From Candidatus Gastranaerophilales bacterium (GTDB lineage Bacteria > Cyanobacteriota > Vampirovibrionia > Gastranaerophilales > Gastranaerophilaceae), in NCBI GenBank assembly GCA_016282705.1, contig JAEELO010000083.1, positions 1-64,000 of the forward strand: a DNA stretch of 64,000 nucleotides, in the 5' to 3' direction. The translations under genes were made by a program, and so were the position numbers. Within the stretch, counting starts at the first letter, position 1. Every line of letters begins with the position of its first letter. The notes beneath the pieces are model-generated. The model was not told the origin of the DNA. It saw only the letters and a list, made by a program, of their open reading frames with translations, and did not search any database. Shown one piece after another: positions 10,956 through 18,045 of the stretch.

Positions 10956-11133
10956 ACCCTCTTATATTATCAAGTTCAATGTTGTATCGCTTGCCGGTTT
11001 TATCAACACAGGTTGCAAAGTCCACAGTTTTATCAGCAAATTTGTTTTGCCAAATGCAAATCAGCAAACCGATTTCTTGAGTTTTTAAATTCAAAACCTT
11101 TGTCCCGTACAATTGATAATCTTTTTCAACCAT
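10933..11133 (-). CDS. Small hypothetical protein of the Mu-like module
   Basis: Predicted 66-aa protein that starts after a strong ribosome-binding site (AAAGGAGC, six bases before the ATG). The sequence alternates hydrophobic and polar residues, as in a small beta-rich fold (LYGTKVLNLK, LLICIWQNK, KRYNIELDNI). I do not recognise the family. It overlaps the downstream 78-aa gene and is probably co-transcribed with it. Confidence 0.55.
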   Translation of the reverse strand: MVEKDYQLYGTKVLNLKTQEIGLLICIWQNKFADKTVDFATCVDKTGKRYNIELDNIRGFEDDFEK

Positions 11134-11267
11134 ATTGTGCTCCTTTCGGTTATTAACATTAATCGATTACAATAAATAGGAAATCAACCAAATGTGTTGC
11201 TATGTAAACATTTGAATGCTATTTGCTGTCTTTCGAGTTAATGTGTTTCCTGATATAAGGAGGATTT

Positions 11268-11489
11268 ATGAAAGAAGTTAGCGGATAAAATATTAGCGAG
11301 CAGGAATTTAAGAAAATAAGCAAGTGGGCAGAGGATGTGTATAATATTTCCGTAGTTGTTGATTATTTTGTCGGTAATCAACCGGAGATTGAGGAGTGCT
11401 ATAATCTTGCTCCGGTTATTAAAAAATTGAGAAACAATGCAGATTTATTAAATGCATTTTTTATTGATGCCGAGGAAAATAAAAATTAA
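11268..11489 (+). pseudogene. Small reading frame with a stop at codon 7
   Basis: An ideal ribosome-binding site (AAGGAGG, five bases before the ATG) introduces a 73-codon frame that runs to a TAA at 11487. Codon 7 (11286-11288) is TAA. After it the frame stays open for 66 codons with protein-like composition (NISEQEFKKISKWAEDV, then NLAPVIKKLRNNADLL). The simplest reading is a small helical protein gene broken by one nonsense mutation. A downstream GTG (codon 24) could give a shorter product. It runs opposite to its neighbours. Confidence 0.5.
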
Positions 11490-11575
11490 CTCTTCAATCT
11501 TATTTTCAAATGTTGTTCAAAAAGTGTTCAACAGGCTCGCTATTAAATTTAAAATCATATTTGGATAAACTGGTG

Positions 11576-11609
11576 CTTTATAAAAATAAAACCCCGAAAA
11601 ACGGGGTTT
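11576..11609 (-). terminator. Terminator of the transposase operon
   Basis: A perfect 8-bp stem AAACCCCG / CGGGGTTT with a 5-base loop. Read on the minus strand it is followed by TTTATTTTTATA, directly after the stop of the coiled-coil gene that ends at 11624. Confidence 0.85.
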
Positions 11610-11623
11610 AAACAATTATAAAA

Positions 11624-12259
11624 TTAATGTTGATATTCGCTTAGCCTAACCCTAGCTACATAATATTTAGGCACGTTATATTTTTTCAGAACTCTTGCAG
11701 TATGTGCTTGAACAATTTCGTAATTGTCATTATAAAATAATGCATTTGAGGATTTTGAAAAGCTAGGCAAACATTTGATATTTTCCGGAGTAAAACAAGT
11801 ATCGTGATATCCATCCCCATCACGCAAATCTTCAAGGACTATAAAATCGCATATTAGTTCTGACAATTTTGGTGCAATTTTCATATATTCACCCGCAACT
11901 TTTCTGAGCAATGTTTCGATATATTCCTGATAAGCTATATTTGTATTTTGCCTTGCATTAATAACTTGATCATGAATTTCTTTAATTTTTGCTTCAACAC
12001 CCGATATTGTATCTTTATTTATATCGATTTCATCCTCAATATCTTTTAATCTTTGAGTTAGCTCTGATATATCTTCATTCTCGGCTAACAGCTCCGGTCT
12101 TTTAGCTTTTAATTCTTCCCTTTCTTCTTCTAAATTTACAATATTTTGTTTAGAATCATCTATGCGTTTATTGTAATCGGCTTTTTTATCCCATAGATTT
12201 TTATATTCTTGTCTTCTTTGATTGAAAATTTCCTTCATTTCTTCTATTTTGTCAGTCAT
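11624..12259 (-). CDS. Coiled-coil protein of the Mu-like early operon
   Basis: Predicted 211-aa protein. Residues about 1-115 are almost continuous heptad-type coiled coil (many E, K, I, L and N). The C-terminal third is more globular and ends in VARVRLSEYQH. I chose the ATG at 12259 because AGGAG lies seven bases upstream; the upstream TTG/ATG extension has none. I do not recognise the family. The Gam protein of phage Mu, which binds DNA ends, sits in an equivalent place and also has long helices, but I see no specific Gam signature. It is the last gene before the terminator. Confidence 0.6.
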   Translation of the reverse strand: MTDKIEEMKEIFNQRRQEYKNLWDKKADYNKRIDDSKQNIVNLEEEREELKAKRPELLAENEDISELTQRLKDIEDEIDINKDTISGVEAKIKEIHDQVINARQNTNIAYQEYIETLLRKVAGEYMKIAPKLSELICDFIVLEDLRDGDGYHDTCFTPENIKCLPSFSKSSNALFYNDNYEIVQAHTARVLKKYNVPKYYVARVRLSEYQH

Positions 12260-12269
12260 AATTTTCTCC

Positions 12270-12464
12270 TTATTTAAAATTTGTGTAACTAATTCCAAGT
12301 TCAAATCTTATAAAAATTTCAAATTCTCTATTGTACCGCTCTCCATTAATTAGTCGTGTAACATACGATTCGGAAATATTCAGTTTTTGAGCCATTTTCT
12401 TTTGAGATATTCTTTTATAATGCATTGCAGCACGAATATTATTTTCTCTTTTCTTTAGAAACAT
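12270..12464 (-). CDS. Small Cro/CI-type helix-turn-helix protein
   Basis: Predicted 64-aa protein that is nearly all one HTH domain: RISQKKMAQKLNISESYVTRLINGERYN at about residues 18-45 is the canonical XRE/HTH_3 pattern, split here by a conserved turn at NIS. Its start overlaps the stop of the upstream 243-aa gene by ten bases. It could act like Ner or Cro of Mu-like phages and modulate the early promoter; that is inferred from size, fold and position. Confidence 0.7.
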   Translation of the reverse strand: MFLKKRENNIRAAMHYKRISQKKMAQKLNISESYVTRLINGERYNREFEIFIRFELGISYTNFK

Positions 12465-13186
12465 AAAAAATTCCTTTTGTTCTTCATTTCAATAGTCGTA
12501 TAATCCTTTAATAAGCGTCTTCTAAAGGTTATTCTGTGAGGAAATTGTTCTAAAGGTAGGTGTAATTCTTTTGCAGTTAATTTTCTACAATCTTCAATAT
12601 TTAATTTCTTTGGTGAAAAATAGTATTTTTTAAATACTGCATAATATTTTTCCATATCCGGATAATACAGTTTTCTCGGTTTTCCGAATTTTGCAACAAG
12701 TGCTTCCGGACCGTATTTTACATAAAGATTTCGTTTACGAATAATATTTGCGTAACTCGTTTTATCATCAGGATGTTGCTTGTTATATTCTTTGATAAAC
12801 TCAACCAGTTGCTTCCCATATAAACCTCTTGTAAGTTTTAGTAATCCGAAGAATTTTGTATATTTTTTGCGATTATACTCAGGAATATTGTCTAATTCCA
12901 CCAATGACAAACTTTTCATTTTGCCGTAATCATTCTCTGAAAATTTTACATAATCATCATCCCTGACAAATGTAACGGCTTCACCTTTTACTGTTGGAGC
13001 AGTAGGTGGTGGCATATAATCAAAATCGCAATAAATATAACCTTGCGAAGTTTTTTTCAAGGTATTTTCTTCTACTAATTTATCTAACTTTTCTTGCAGT
13101 TCTTCTTTTGGCATTTCAGCCAAAGAGAAGATATCATTAAATGTGAAAGTTTTGAGTTTTCTTGCTAAAAATTTAATTTTTTTCAT
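12455..13186 (-). CDS. MuA N-terminal-like DNA-binding protein without a catalytic core
   Basis: Predicted 243-aa protein directly following the MuB-like gene; TAA is followed by ATG, with GAAGGAG upstream. The N-terminal 50 residues look like a winged-helix (FNDIFSLAEMPKEELQEKLDKL). Residues about 105-170 (YTKFFGLLKLTRGLYGKQ, then SYANIIRKRNLYVKYGPEAL) resemble the helical DNA-binding subdomain between the N-terminus and catalytic core of the neighbouring transposase. No DDE residues are present. It might assist end recognition or target binding. I do not know a named family. Confidence 0.5.
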   Translation of the reverse strand: MKKIKFLARKLKTFTFNDIFSLAEMPKEELQEKLDKLVEENTLKKTSQGYIYCDFDYMPPPTAPTVKGEAVTFVRDDDYVKFSENDYGKMKSLSLVELDNIPEYNRKKYTKFFGLLKLTRGLYGKQLVEFIKEYNKQHPDDKTSYANIIRKRNLYVKYGPEALVAKFGKPRKLYYPDMEKYYAVFKKYYFSPKKLNIEDCRKLTAKELHLPLEQFPHRITFRRRLLKDYTTIEMKNKRNFLCF

Positions 13187-13882
13187 TTAATCTCCTTCCT
13201 TAAAAATTTTGGTAACAATATTCAAATTAATTTCAGCCAAATCATTAGCGTGAGCAATGTTTTCTGCTCTATCTATAAGGTTAACAATTTGTCTGAATCC
13301 GACTTTCATTTTGTATAGAAATTCTATTGCATCCGGTGAAAATTTAACTTCGGATAATTCTTTTATGAACAAATCAATTTCTTCTAATTTAAACGGTTTG
13401 AATCTTAAAAATGTTAAAACCCTATCCTTCAAATGTTGATATTGTTCAAGTTTTTTATTTGCAACCCCCATACCGATCATTATTATCGGTGCTTTTGTTC
13501 GATCGTAAATATCTCGGAGCATTTCAATATATCCCCTTTTGTCAATAAGGTAGTCAACTTCATCAATCATAAGTATTTTAGGTTCTAGCGTTAATGATTT
13601 TACTATCTGATTAAATAAATCAGAACTTCTTGCGGCAGGATATTCACCAAGTTCTTTTACAATTTCCATTAAAAGCCATCTTGGTGTCATATTGTGTGTT
13701 ACTTGAATATGAATAGCATTATCATTATTTGCCGCCCACCAAAGAGCAGTATGACTTTTTCCTACTCCGGGCTCTCCGTAAACAAGAGCCATGCCAGACA
13801 CTCCTTTTCCCCTATTTAATAAGTTGTTTGTTAAAGTAATAAAATTCTTTGCATTATTTGTCATTACAAACTTACTTTTCAT
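13187..13882 (-). CDS. MuB-like AAA+ transposition ATPase
   Basis: Predicted 231-aa AAA+ ATPase of the MuB/TniB/TnsC type. Such proteins form filaments on target DNA and stimulate the transposase; that role is taken from the family. Walker A is GEPGVGKS at residues 36-43. Walker B is ILMIDEVDYL with D107 and E108. A sensor-like IIMIGMG lies near 145, and a helical lid follows. The ATG at 13882 lies within the last codons of the transposase gene (11-base overlap), the usual MuA-MuB coupling. The longer frame upstream lies within the transposase in another frame and is not real. At 231 aa it is shorter than phage MuB (312 aa) and lacks an extra N-terminal HTH domain. Confidence 0.85.
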   Translation of the reverse strand: MKSKFVMTNNAKNFITLTNNLLNRGKGVSGMALVYGEPGVGKSHTALWWAANNDNAIHIQVTHNMTPRWLLMEIVKELGEYPAARSSDLFNQIVKSLTLEPKILMIDEVDYLIDKRGYIEMLRDIYDRTKAPIIMIGMGVANKKLEQYQHLKDRVLTFLRFKPFKLEEIDLFIKELSEVKFSPDAIEFLYKMKVGFRQIVNLIDRAENIAHANDLAEINLNIVTKIFKEGD

Positions 13883-15848
13883 TTGCTTTTCTCCCGTACA
13901 TTTGTTTATATTCATCCGAATATTCAAATGCCTTAAACCAAGCGACATCCTTGTCGTCTGCAAAACCATGCACTGAAAGCCACTCATAACGCTCAAAGTT
14001 TGAATTAAAAATAGGTCTTCCATCTGAATATTCAGTATTTATATCTTTGCTGTCATTATCAGGTGCGATATTTGTTTCTATTAGGGGAATATTCTGCCAT
14101 TCTACAGGCTTTTTCTGTTCTGTTTTGAAATATTTTTTAATTTCTTTTTTAGTTTTATTTAATAATTTTTTCTGCTGTTTTAGTTCATATTTAAGTTGTT
14201 CTTGATCTTGAATATTTCCAAGATGTTGAGCCATTGGATGTGTTGGAATTGTTCTTTTTGCATAACATATAAATTCATTATTAGTTGTATAAACTTTAAT
14301 TTGGGTTATATCTGAAAGGCTATATTTTATTAAAACTCTGTCGTATATTCCATATAAATCTTCGCTGTAATAATTCGCATTTAAAAATCTAATGCCATCT
14401 CGATGTACAGTTCTTGTTTCTTCATGCATCATTAGTTCATCAAGTTCTTCTATATTTACTCCGGAACCTTTTCCGTTATCAAAAACTTCTCCAATGCTTT
14501 TGTCCTCAACATTAGGACAATCCTGTTTTCTGTGAAAATCAATATATGCCTCGAACATTTTGTTTAGTTGTTCAATGGTTGGAATAAATTCATTATGATT
14601 TTCCTTATGGAATTCTTCGTTTCTCTTTTTATATGCTGGTTTATCATTAATATTTGCTCCGACAAATGATGGCAATAATCGTTCAAAAGTGTCTTGCAAT
14701 TCCCTGAAAAATCTTTCTATTACTTTAGCTCTCGCATTATACGGTTGAGCAAATACAGGAATGATTTTCAATTTATCAAATAAACCATTAATTCCGCATT
14801 CTTGTAAATCACCAGTAAAGAATTTTGCTCTAAATGCTTTGCCATTATCTTGATAACAAATTTTAGGAGTTTTTCCAAGATTAATAATCGCATTTCTTAG
14901 AGCTGATGTTATAGCTTGAGTGTTTTCTTCAAGCATAATCTCATAACCAACCAAAGCCGTTGATTTCCAATCAAGATAACCTATTAATGTCGGTCTGCAT
15001 GGTCTACCTGTAAATGGATTTATACATTCAATCGCTAAGCGGTGACCGTCTGCAACTAAAACATCACCAACTTCAAGTTTAGAAATATCTCTTGAAATAT
15101 ATGGCATAACTTTATCTCGTAATGCTTTTTCACCCTCACGAGCATATATCCACTTATCATAATTTTTACGCATAAACTGATTAGCATATCTTCTAAATGA
15201 ACGTGAGCTTGTAGTAGACTTATAACCTCTTTTTGCAAGTATATCTTTGGTTAACGTTGTAGCTTTCCCTATGTTTATTTTATTAGGAGCTAGCAGCAAT
15301 GATTTAAAAACAATTTCTTCTTCTTTAGCAAGGGTTGCAGTACCTTCTTTTTCTCCATAATCATAATTTGGTATAAGCAATGTATAATCGTTTTTAATTT
15401 TTATTTTCTTATGCCATCTGTAAATTGTACCAATGGAAACCTTGCCCAACACATTAAATAGAACCGGGTACATTTTGCCTCCGTTATAGGCATTTAAAAA
15501 TTCTTGCCCTGCTTCCGTTTTCTTTTCTGATATTTTTCTGTAATCAACCCATAAGTTGACCAAATCATATCTTGCAAGTGCTATTTGTTTTGCGCGAGGC
15601 GGAACAGGATTTACTTTTTGCAAACTTGGTTCCCTATTTTTCTCAATCTCATTTTTACTTTTCTCAAAATCGATTAAATTTTGTGCTTTATAACCTAATG
15701 ATTCGGGCATAATTTCATATTTAAAACCTGTAGGAGTTTTAACTTTTCTTGTTATATATTTATTTTTACTTATACCTTTACGAATAGCTCTTGGGGTAAC
15801 ACCCTCAATGCCTGCTGCTTCATTTACTGAAAACCATTCGTTGTTCAA
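13872..15848 (-). CDS. MuA-like DDE transposase
   Basis: Predicted 658-aa transposase of the Mu/TniA/TnsB superfamily, about the same length as MuA (663 aa). The N-terminus (WFSVNEAAGIEGVTPRAIRK) is a Mu-type winged-helix DNA-binding domain, followed by a second DNA-binding region to about residue 240. The RNase H-like rve core has its three catalytic residues at D267 (VADGH), D334 (YQDNGKAF) and E378 (KVIERFF), all intact. A Mu-type beta-barrel domain and a basic C-terminal tail follow; the tail normally contacts MuB. A CTCCTTATT stretch upstream reads AAGGAGG on the minus strand. The gene heads a five-gene operon. It should act on the 18-bp sites at the ends of the island, which is inferred. 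Confidence 0.93.
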   Translation of the reverse strand: MNNEWFSVNEAAGIEGVTPRAIRKGISKNKYITRKVKTPTGFKYEIMPESLGYKAQNLIDFEKSKNEIEKNREPSLQKVNPVPPRAKQIALARYDLVNLWVDYRKISEKKTEAGQEFLNAYNGGKMYPVLFNVLGKVSIGTIYRWHKKIKIKNDYTLLIPNYDYGEKEGTATLAKEEEIVFKSLLLAPNKINIGKATTLTKDILAKRGYKSTTSSRSFRRYANQFMRKNYDKWIYAREGEKALRDKVMPYISRDISKLEVGDVLVADGHRLAIECINPFTGRPCRPTLIGYLDWKSTALVGYEIMLEENTQAITSALRNAIINLGKTPKICYQDNGKAFRAKFFTGDLQECGINGLFDKLKIIPVFAQPYNARAKVIERFFRELQDTFERLLPSFVGANINDKPAYKKRNEEFHKENHNEFIPTIEQLNKMFEAYIDFHRKQDCPNVEDKSIGEVFDNGKGSGVNIEELDELMMHEETRTVHRDGIRFLNANYYSEDLYGIYDRVLIKYSLSDITQIKVYTTNNEFICYAKRTIPTHPMAQHLGNIQDQEQLKYELKQQKKLLNKTKKEIKKYFKTEQKKPVEWQNIPLIETNIAPDNDSKDINTEYSDGRPIFNSNFERYEWLSVHGFADDKDVAWFKAFEYSDEYKQMYGRKANEK

Positions 15849-16089
15849 GAATTTCCTCCTTATTTTTGGTATAAAAATTCCGCCTTAAACTACACCAAAC
15901 ATTACCTCTAAATCGGTGTGGTTTGGAGTTTATAAGGGCTTTATTTAACTTTTGTGTCGCATATAAATCGGGTTTTAATTCAACATTCTTGTAAACTCAC
16001 ATGTTGATTTTTATAAATTTACATGCTATATTTTTTCTAAATTATAGATTACAAAATTATATTTGTCAACTAATAGGGTTACAAAAGTG
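15849..16089. promoter_or_regulatory. Divergent control region between transposase and repressor
   Basis: This region separates the transposase operon from the Cro/CI-type repressor, the layout of a Mu-like early switch. Visible elements are an imperfect inverted repeat around CCAAAC...GTTTGG (about 15893-15930), two TACATG/CACATG words near 15998 and 16020, and a direct repeat GRTTACAAAA at 16047-16056 and 16077-16086, spaced 30 bases. These are candidate operators. Which protein binds which is not known. Confidence 0.45.
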
Positions 16090-16623
16090 ATGGCAGAAAA
16101 CGAAAAAATTAAGGAAATCCGCAAGGAACTTGGCTTAACACAGCAAGAAATGGCAGATGCATTATGTGTCAGCAAACAATATTTAAGTAAAGTCGAAAAC
16201 GGATTAACGGAATTAAGTAAAGAAAAAATCATATTACTATGTGAAAAGTTTAATATATCCGTAAACTGGTTATTGATGGATAAAGGCTTTATGTATTTGG
16301 GTGAAGTTGAGCAATACAAAGGATTTAAAAATTCTGTTGAACAACTTTTAAATTCAAATGAAAGACTAGGATTATTCTGTAAATATTACTTGGCTATTTA
16401 CGATGTTATAAAGCTAAAATATAAGAACGCATTAATGGAAGATATTTTAGATACCGCCAAATTCCTTTTTTTAAAAGAATTTTCTACAAGGAAATTAAAA
16501 AATAAAAATACTCTTGATATAATTAAGAATTTTAATGAAAGTAAATTTTCCGATAAATTTAAAGAAACAATTTATAGTGAATACTGTAAATTATACGTTG
16601 AAAAACATGAGAATATAAAATAA
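16090..16623 (+). CDS. Cro/CI-family repressor of the Mu-like module
   Basis: Predicted 177-aa protein. Its N-terminal HTH_3 domain (KEIRKELGLTQQEMADAL, then VSKQYLSKVENGLTELS) is a clear XRE-type DNA-binding domain at residues about 7-60. The C-terminal two thirds are helical and unlike LexA-type peptidase domains; no Ser-Lys dyad is seen, so SOS-type autocleavage is unlikely. I used the ATG at 16090; GTG at 16087 or TTG at 16063 are in frame. It is divergent from the transposase operon and probably represses it through the intervening direct repeats. Confidence 0.8.
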   Translation: MAENEKIKEIRKELGLTQQEMADALCVSKQYLSKVENGLTELSKEKIILLCEKFNISVNWLLMDKGFMYLGEVEQYKGFKNSVEQLLNSNERLGLFCKYYLAIYDVIKLKYKNALMEDILDTAKFLFLKEFSTRKLKNKNTLDIIKNFNESKFSDKFKETIYSEYCKLYVEKHENIK

Positions 16624-16981
16624 GCCAAATGTCCATTTCTCTTGACTGAAGTCCGCTTTTAAAGCGTATTTCTGCATAAATTTGCTTAATATTTTGTTGA
16701 AAATCTCTCAAAATCAGCCTCAAACGGCTATTTTTGTATGCAAAATACTTCCATTATTGACTTCAATTCGGAAGTTGAAATCGGCACGATTTTTATTTCT
16801 AGGCGGAACTTGGTTCCTCTTTGGTTCCTTCTTGACGAAATGTCCTATTATTTGCACTTTTGTTTAGTTCCTGAAATCGCCTAATATATTTAGGTTTTAG
16901 GCTAACAATAAAACAAAATATCGTTATTAAAATGGAAAATACCGGACAGAAAAGTGACGTTTTGTGCCATTTGTGTCAATT
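16624..16981. other. Non-coding region between repressor and the HEPN operon
   Basis: I see no convincing gene in these 358 bases. There are short repeated words: TTGGTTCCTC then TTTGGTTCCTT near 16810, AAATGTCC at about 16628 and 16850, and a GTGACGTTTTGTGCCATTTG stretch just before the HEPN gene stop. A palindromic CCTAATATATTTAGG lies near 16880. They might be internal transposase-binding sites or an old end of the Mu-like core, but none matches the island-end 18-bp consensus. Confidence 0.35.
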
Positions 16982-18043
16982 TTAACAACCAGCCTCTGTT
17001 CTAAACATAAAGCCACTCTTCCCGATATTTCCCCCTTTATCATTCTTATAAAAACTTACAATTTGTCCAAATTCCACCAATTCTTTTTTTAATTTATCCC
17101 AATCTTCTATACATACCTTGTTATTTTCAGTATGTCCACAATTATCACTACACTCGGTACAACAATGTTTTCGTTCATAATCATCGATATCGTTGTAATG
17201 CAATACATACTTATACGAATTGCATATTTCTAATTTTCTGTGAGCAAGTTTATTTCGCAATTTTACTAACTTATTCAAATAATTATCTATTTTGCCACTT
17301 TCCATAATATCATTAGATTTAAATTTTATAATTTTTTCAAATATTCTATATCTATCTTCTAAATGAAGTAAGTCATTAATTATATTTAAAATTTTATTTG
17401 CTTCTAATATATTGTCCTTTTCTATTTTTTCTATGATTTTGTTTGCACTTTTTTCAATAAAGGTATAATTGTCTATAACATTTTGCTTTATCAGGTTCGT
17501 TATTTCTATCTTTTGTTCATCTGACAATGTAGCAAATTCTTTTAATATATATGATTTCATAATATAATCATTCTCAGAAGTTTCATTCATTAAAAGTCCT
17601 CTAATGTTATTTATAGAATATAATTTCTTTGAATTTTTATTTAATAAAAGTTTCGATTTATCTTCAAATGAATCTCTATCGGCTACATACACTCCCTCAA
17701 AAGATGATAAATCCTGTTTAATAGTTTCTCTTATTGTTGAGATATTTTCTGATGAGTAGAACAAAATATCTGTACCAACTTTCTTTTGTCTTAATTCTCG
17801 GATAATATTTTCGCCTGTTTTACCATTGGGCATAGATAACGCATAATCAATAAAACATATGTCATAAATTTGAAAACCTTGTACTTGTTTTTCTAATTCT
17901 TCAAATAAACAAGAAGCATCCTCTACATATCTGTAGTTAATTTTTATTCCTCTATCTGAAGCATGCATTTCTAAGATATCTTTTGCTTCTGCATAATACG
18001 ATTTTGAGTCCTCTACCCATAAAATGCCAATATTTTCTCTCAT
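16982..18043 (-). CDS. Receiver domain fused to a HEPN-like RNase domain
   Basis: Predicted 353-aa protein, third gene of a minus-strand operon, starting two bases after the GHKL gene. Residues 1-125 are a response-regulator receiver fold. The acidic pair is E11-D12 in WVEDS, the phospho-acceptor Asp is D66 in CFIDYALS, and a Ser pair (S97-S98) sits at the Thr/Ser position. The usual Lys near 120 is not evident (VYVADRD). The middle is helical. Residues 263-268 (RNKLAH) match the R-x4-H catalytic motif of HEPN ribonucleases, embedded in a helical KLVKLRNKLAHRK context typical of HEPN. A Cys-rich patch (C294, C295, C298, C302, C311) may bind zinc. Inference: phosphorylation or nucleotide state of the upstream ATPase controls an RNase effector. 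No classical output DNA-binding domain is present. Confidence 0.72.
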   Translation of the reverse strand: MRENIGILWVEDSKSYYAEAKDILEMHASDRGIKINYRYVEDASCLFEELEKQVQGFQIYDICFIDYALSMPNGKTGENIIRELRQKKVGTDILFYSSENISTIRETIKQDLSSFEGVYVADRDSFEDKSKLLLNKNSKKLYSINNIRGLLMNETSENDYIMKSYILKEFATLSDEQKIEITNLIKQNVIDNYTFIEKSANKIIEKIEKDNILEANKILNIINDLLHLEDRYRIFEKIIKFKSNDIMESGKIDNYLNKLVKLRNKLAHRKLEICNSYKYVLHYNDIDDYERKHCCTECSDNCGHTENNKVCIEDWDKLKKELVEFGQIVSFYKNDKGGNIGKSGFMFRTEAGC

Positions 18044-18045
18044 CG

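Noticed and set aside
11286..11288. TAA read as an amino acid (altered genetic code)
   Set aside because: All other genes in the window end normally at TAA, TAG or TGA, so one internal TAA is better explained as a nonsense mutation.
11624..12259. Gam-like DNA-end-binding protein
   Set aside because: Position and helical content fit, but no sequence feature specific to Gam was recognised. It is left as a coiled-coil protein.
13883..14023. Longer version of the MuB-like gene starting at 14023
   Set aside because: The extra 47 residues lie inside the transposase in another frame and do not resemble an AAA+ N-terminus. The ATG at 13882 fits the usual overlap.
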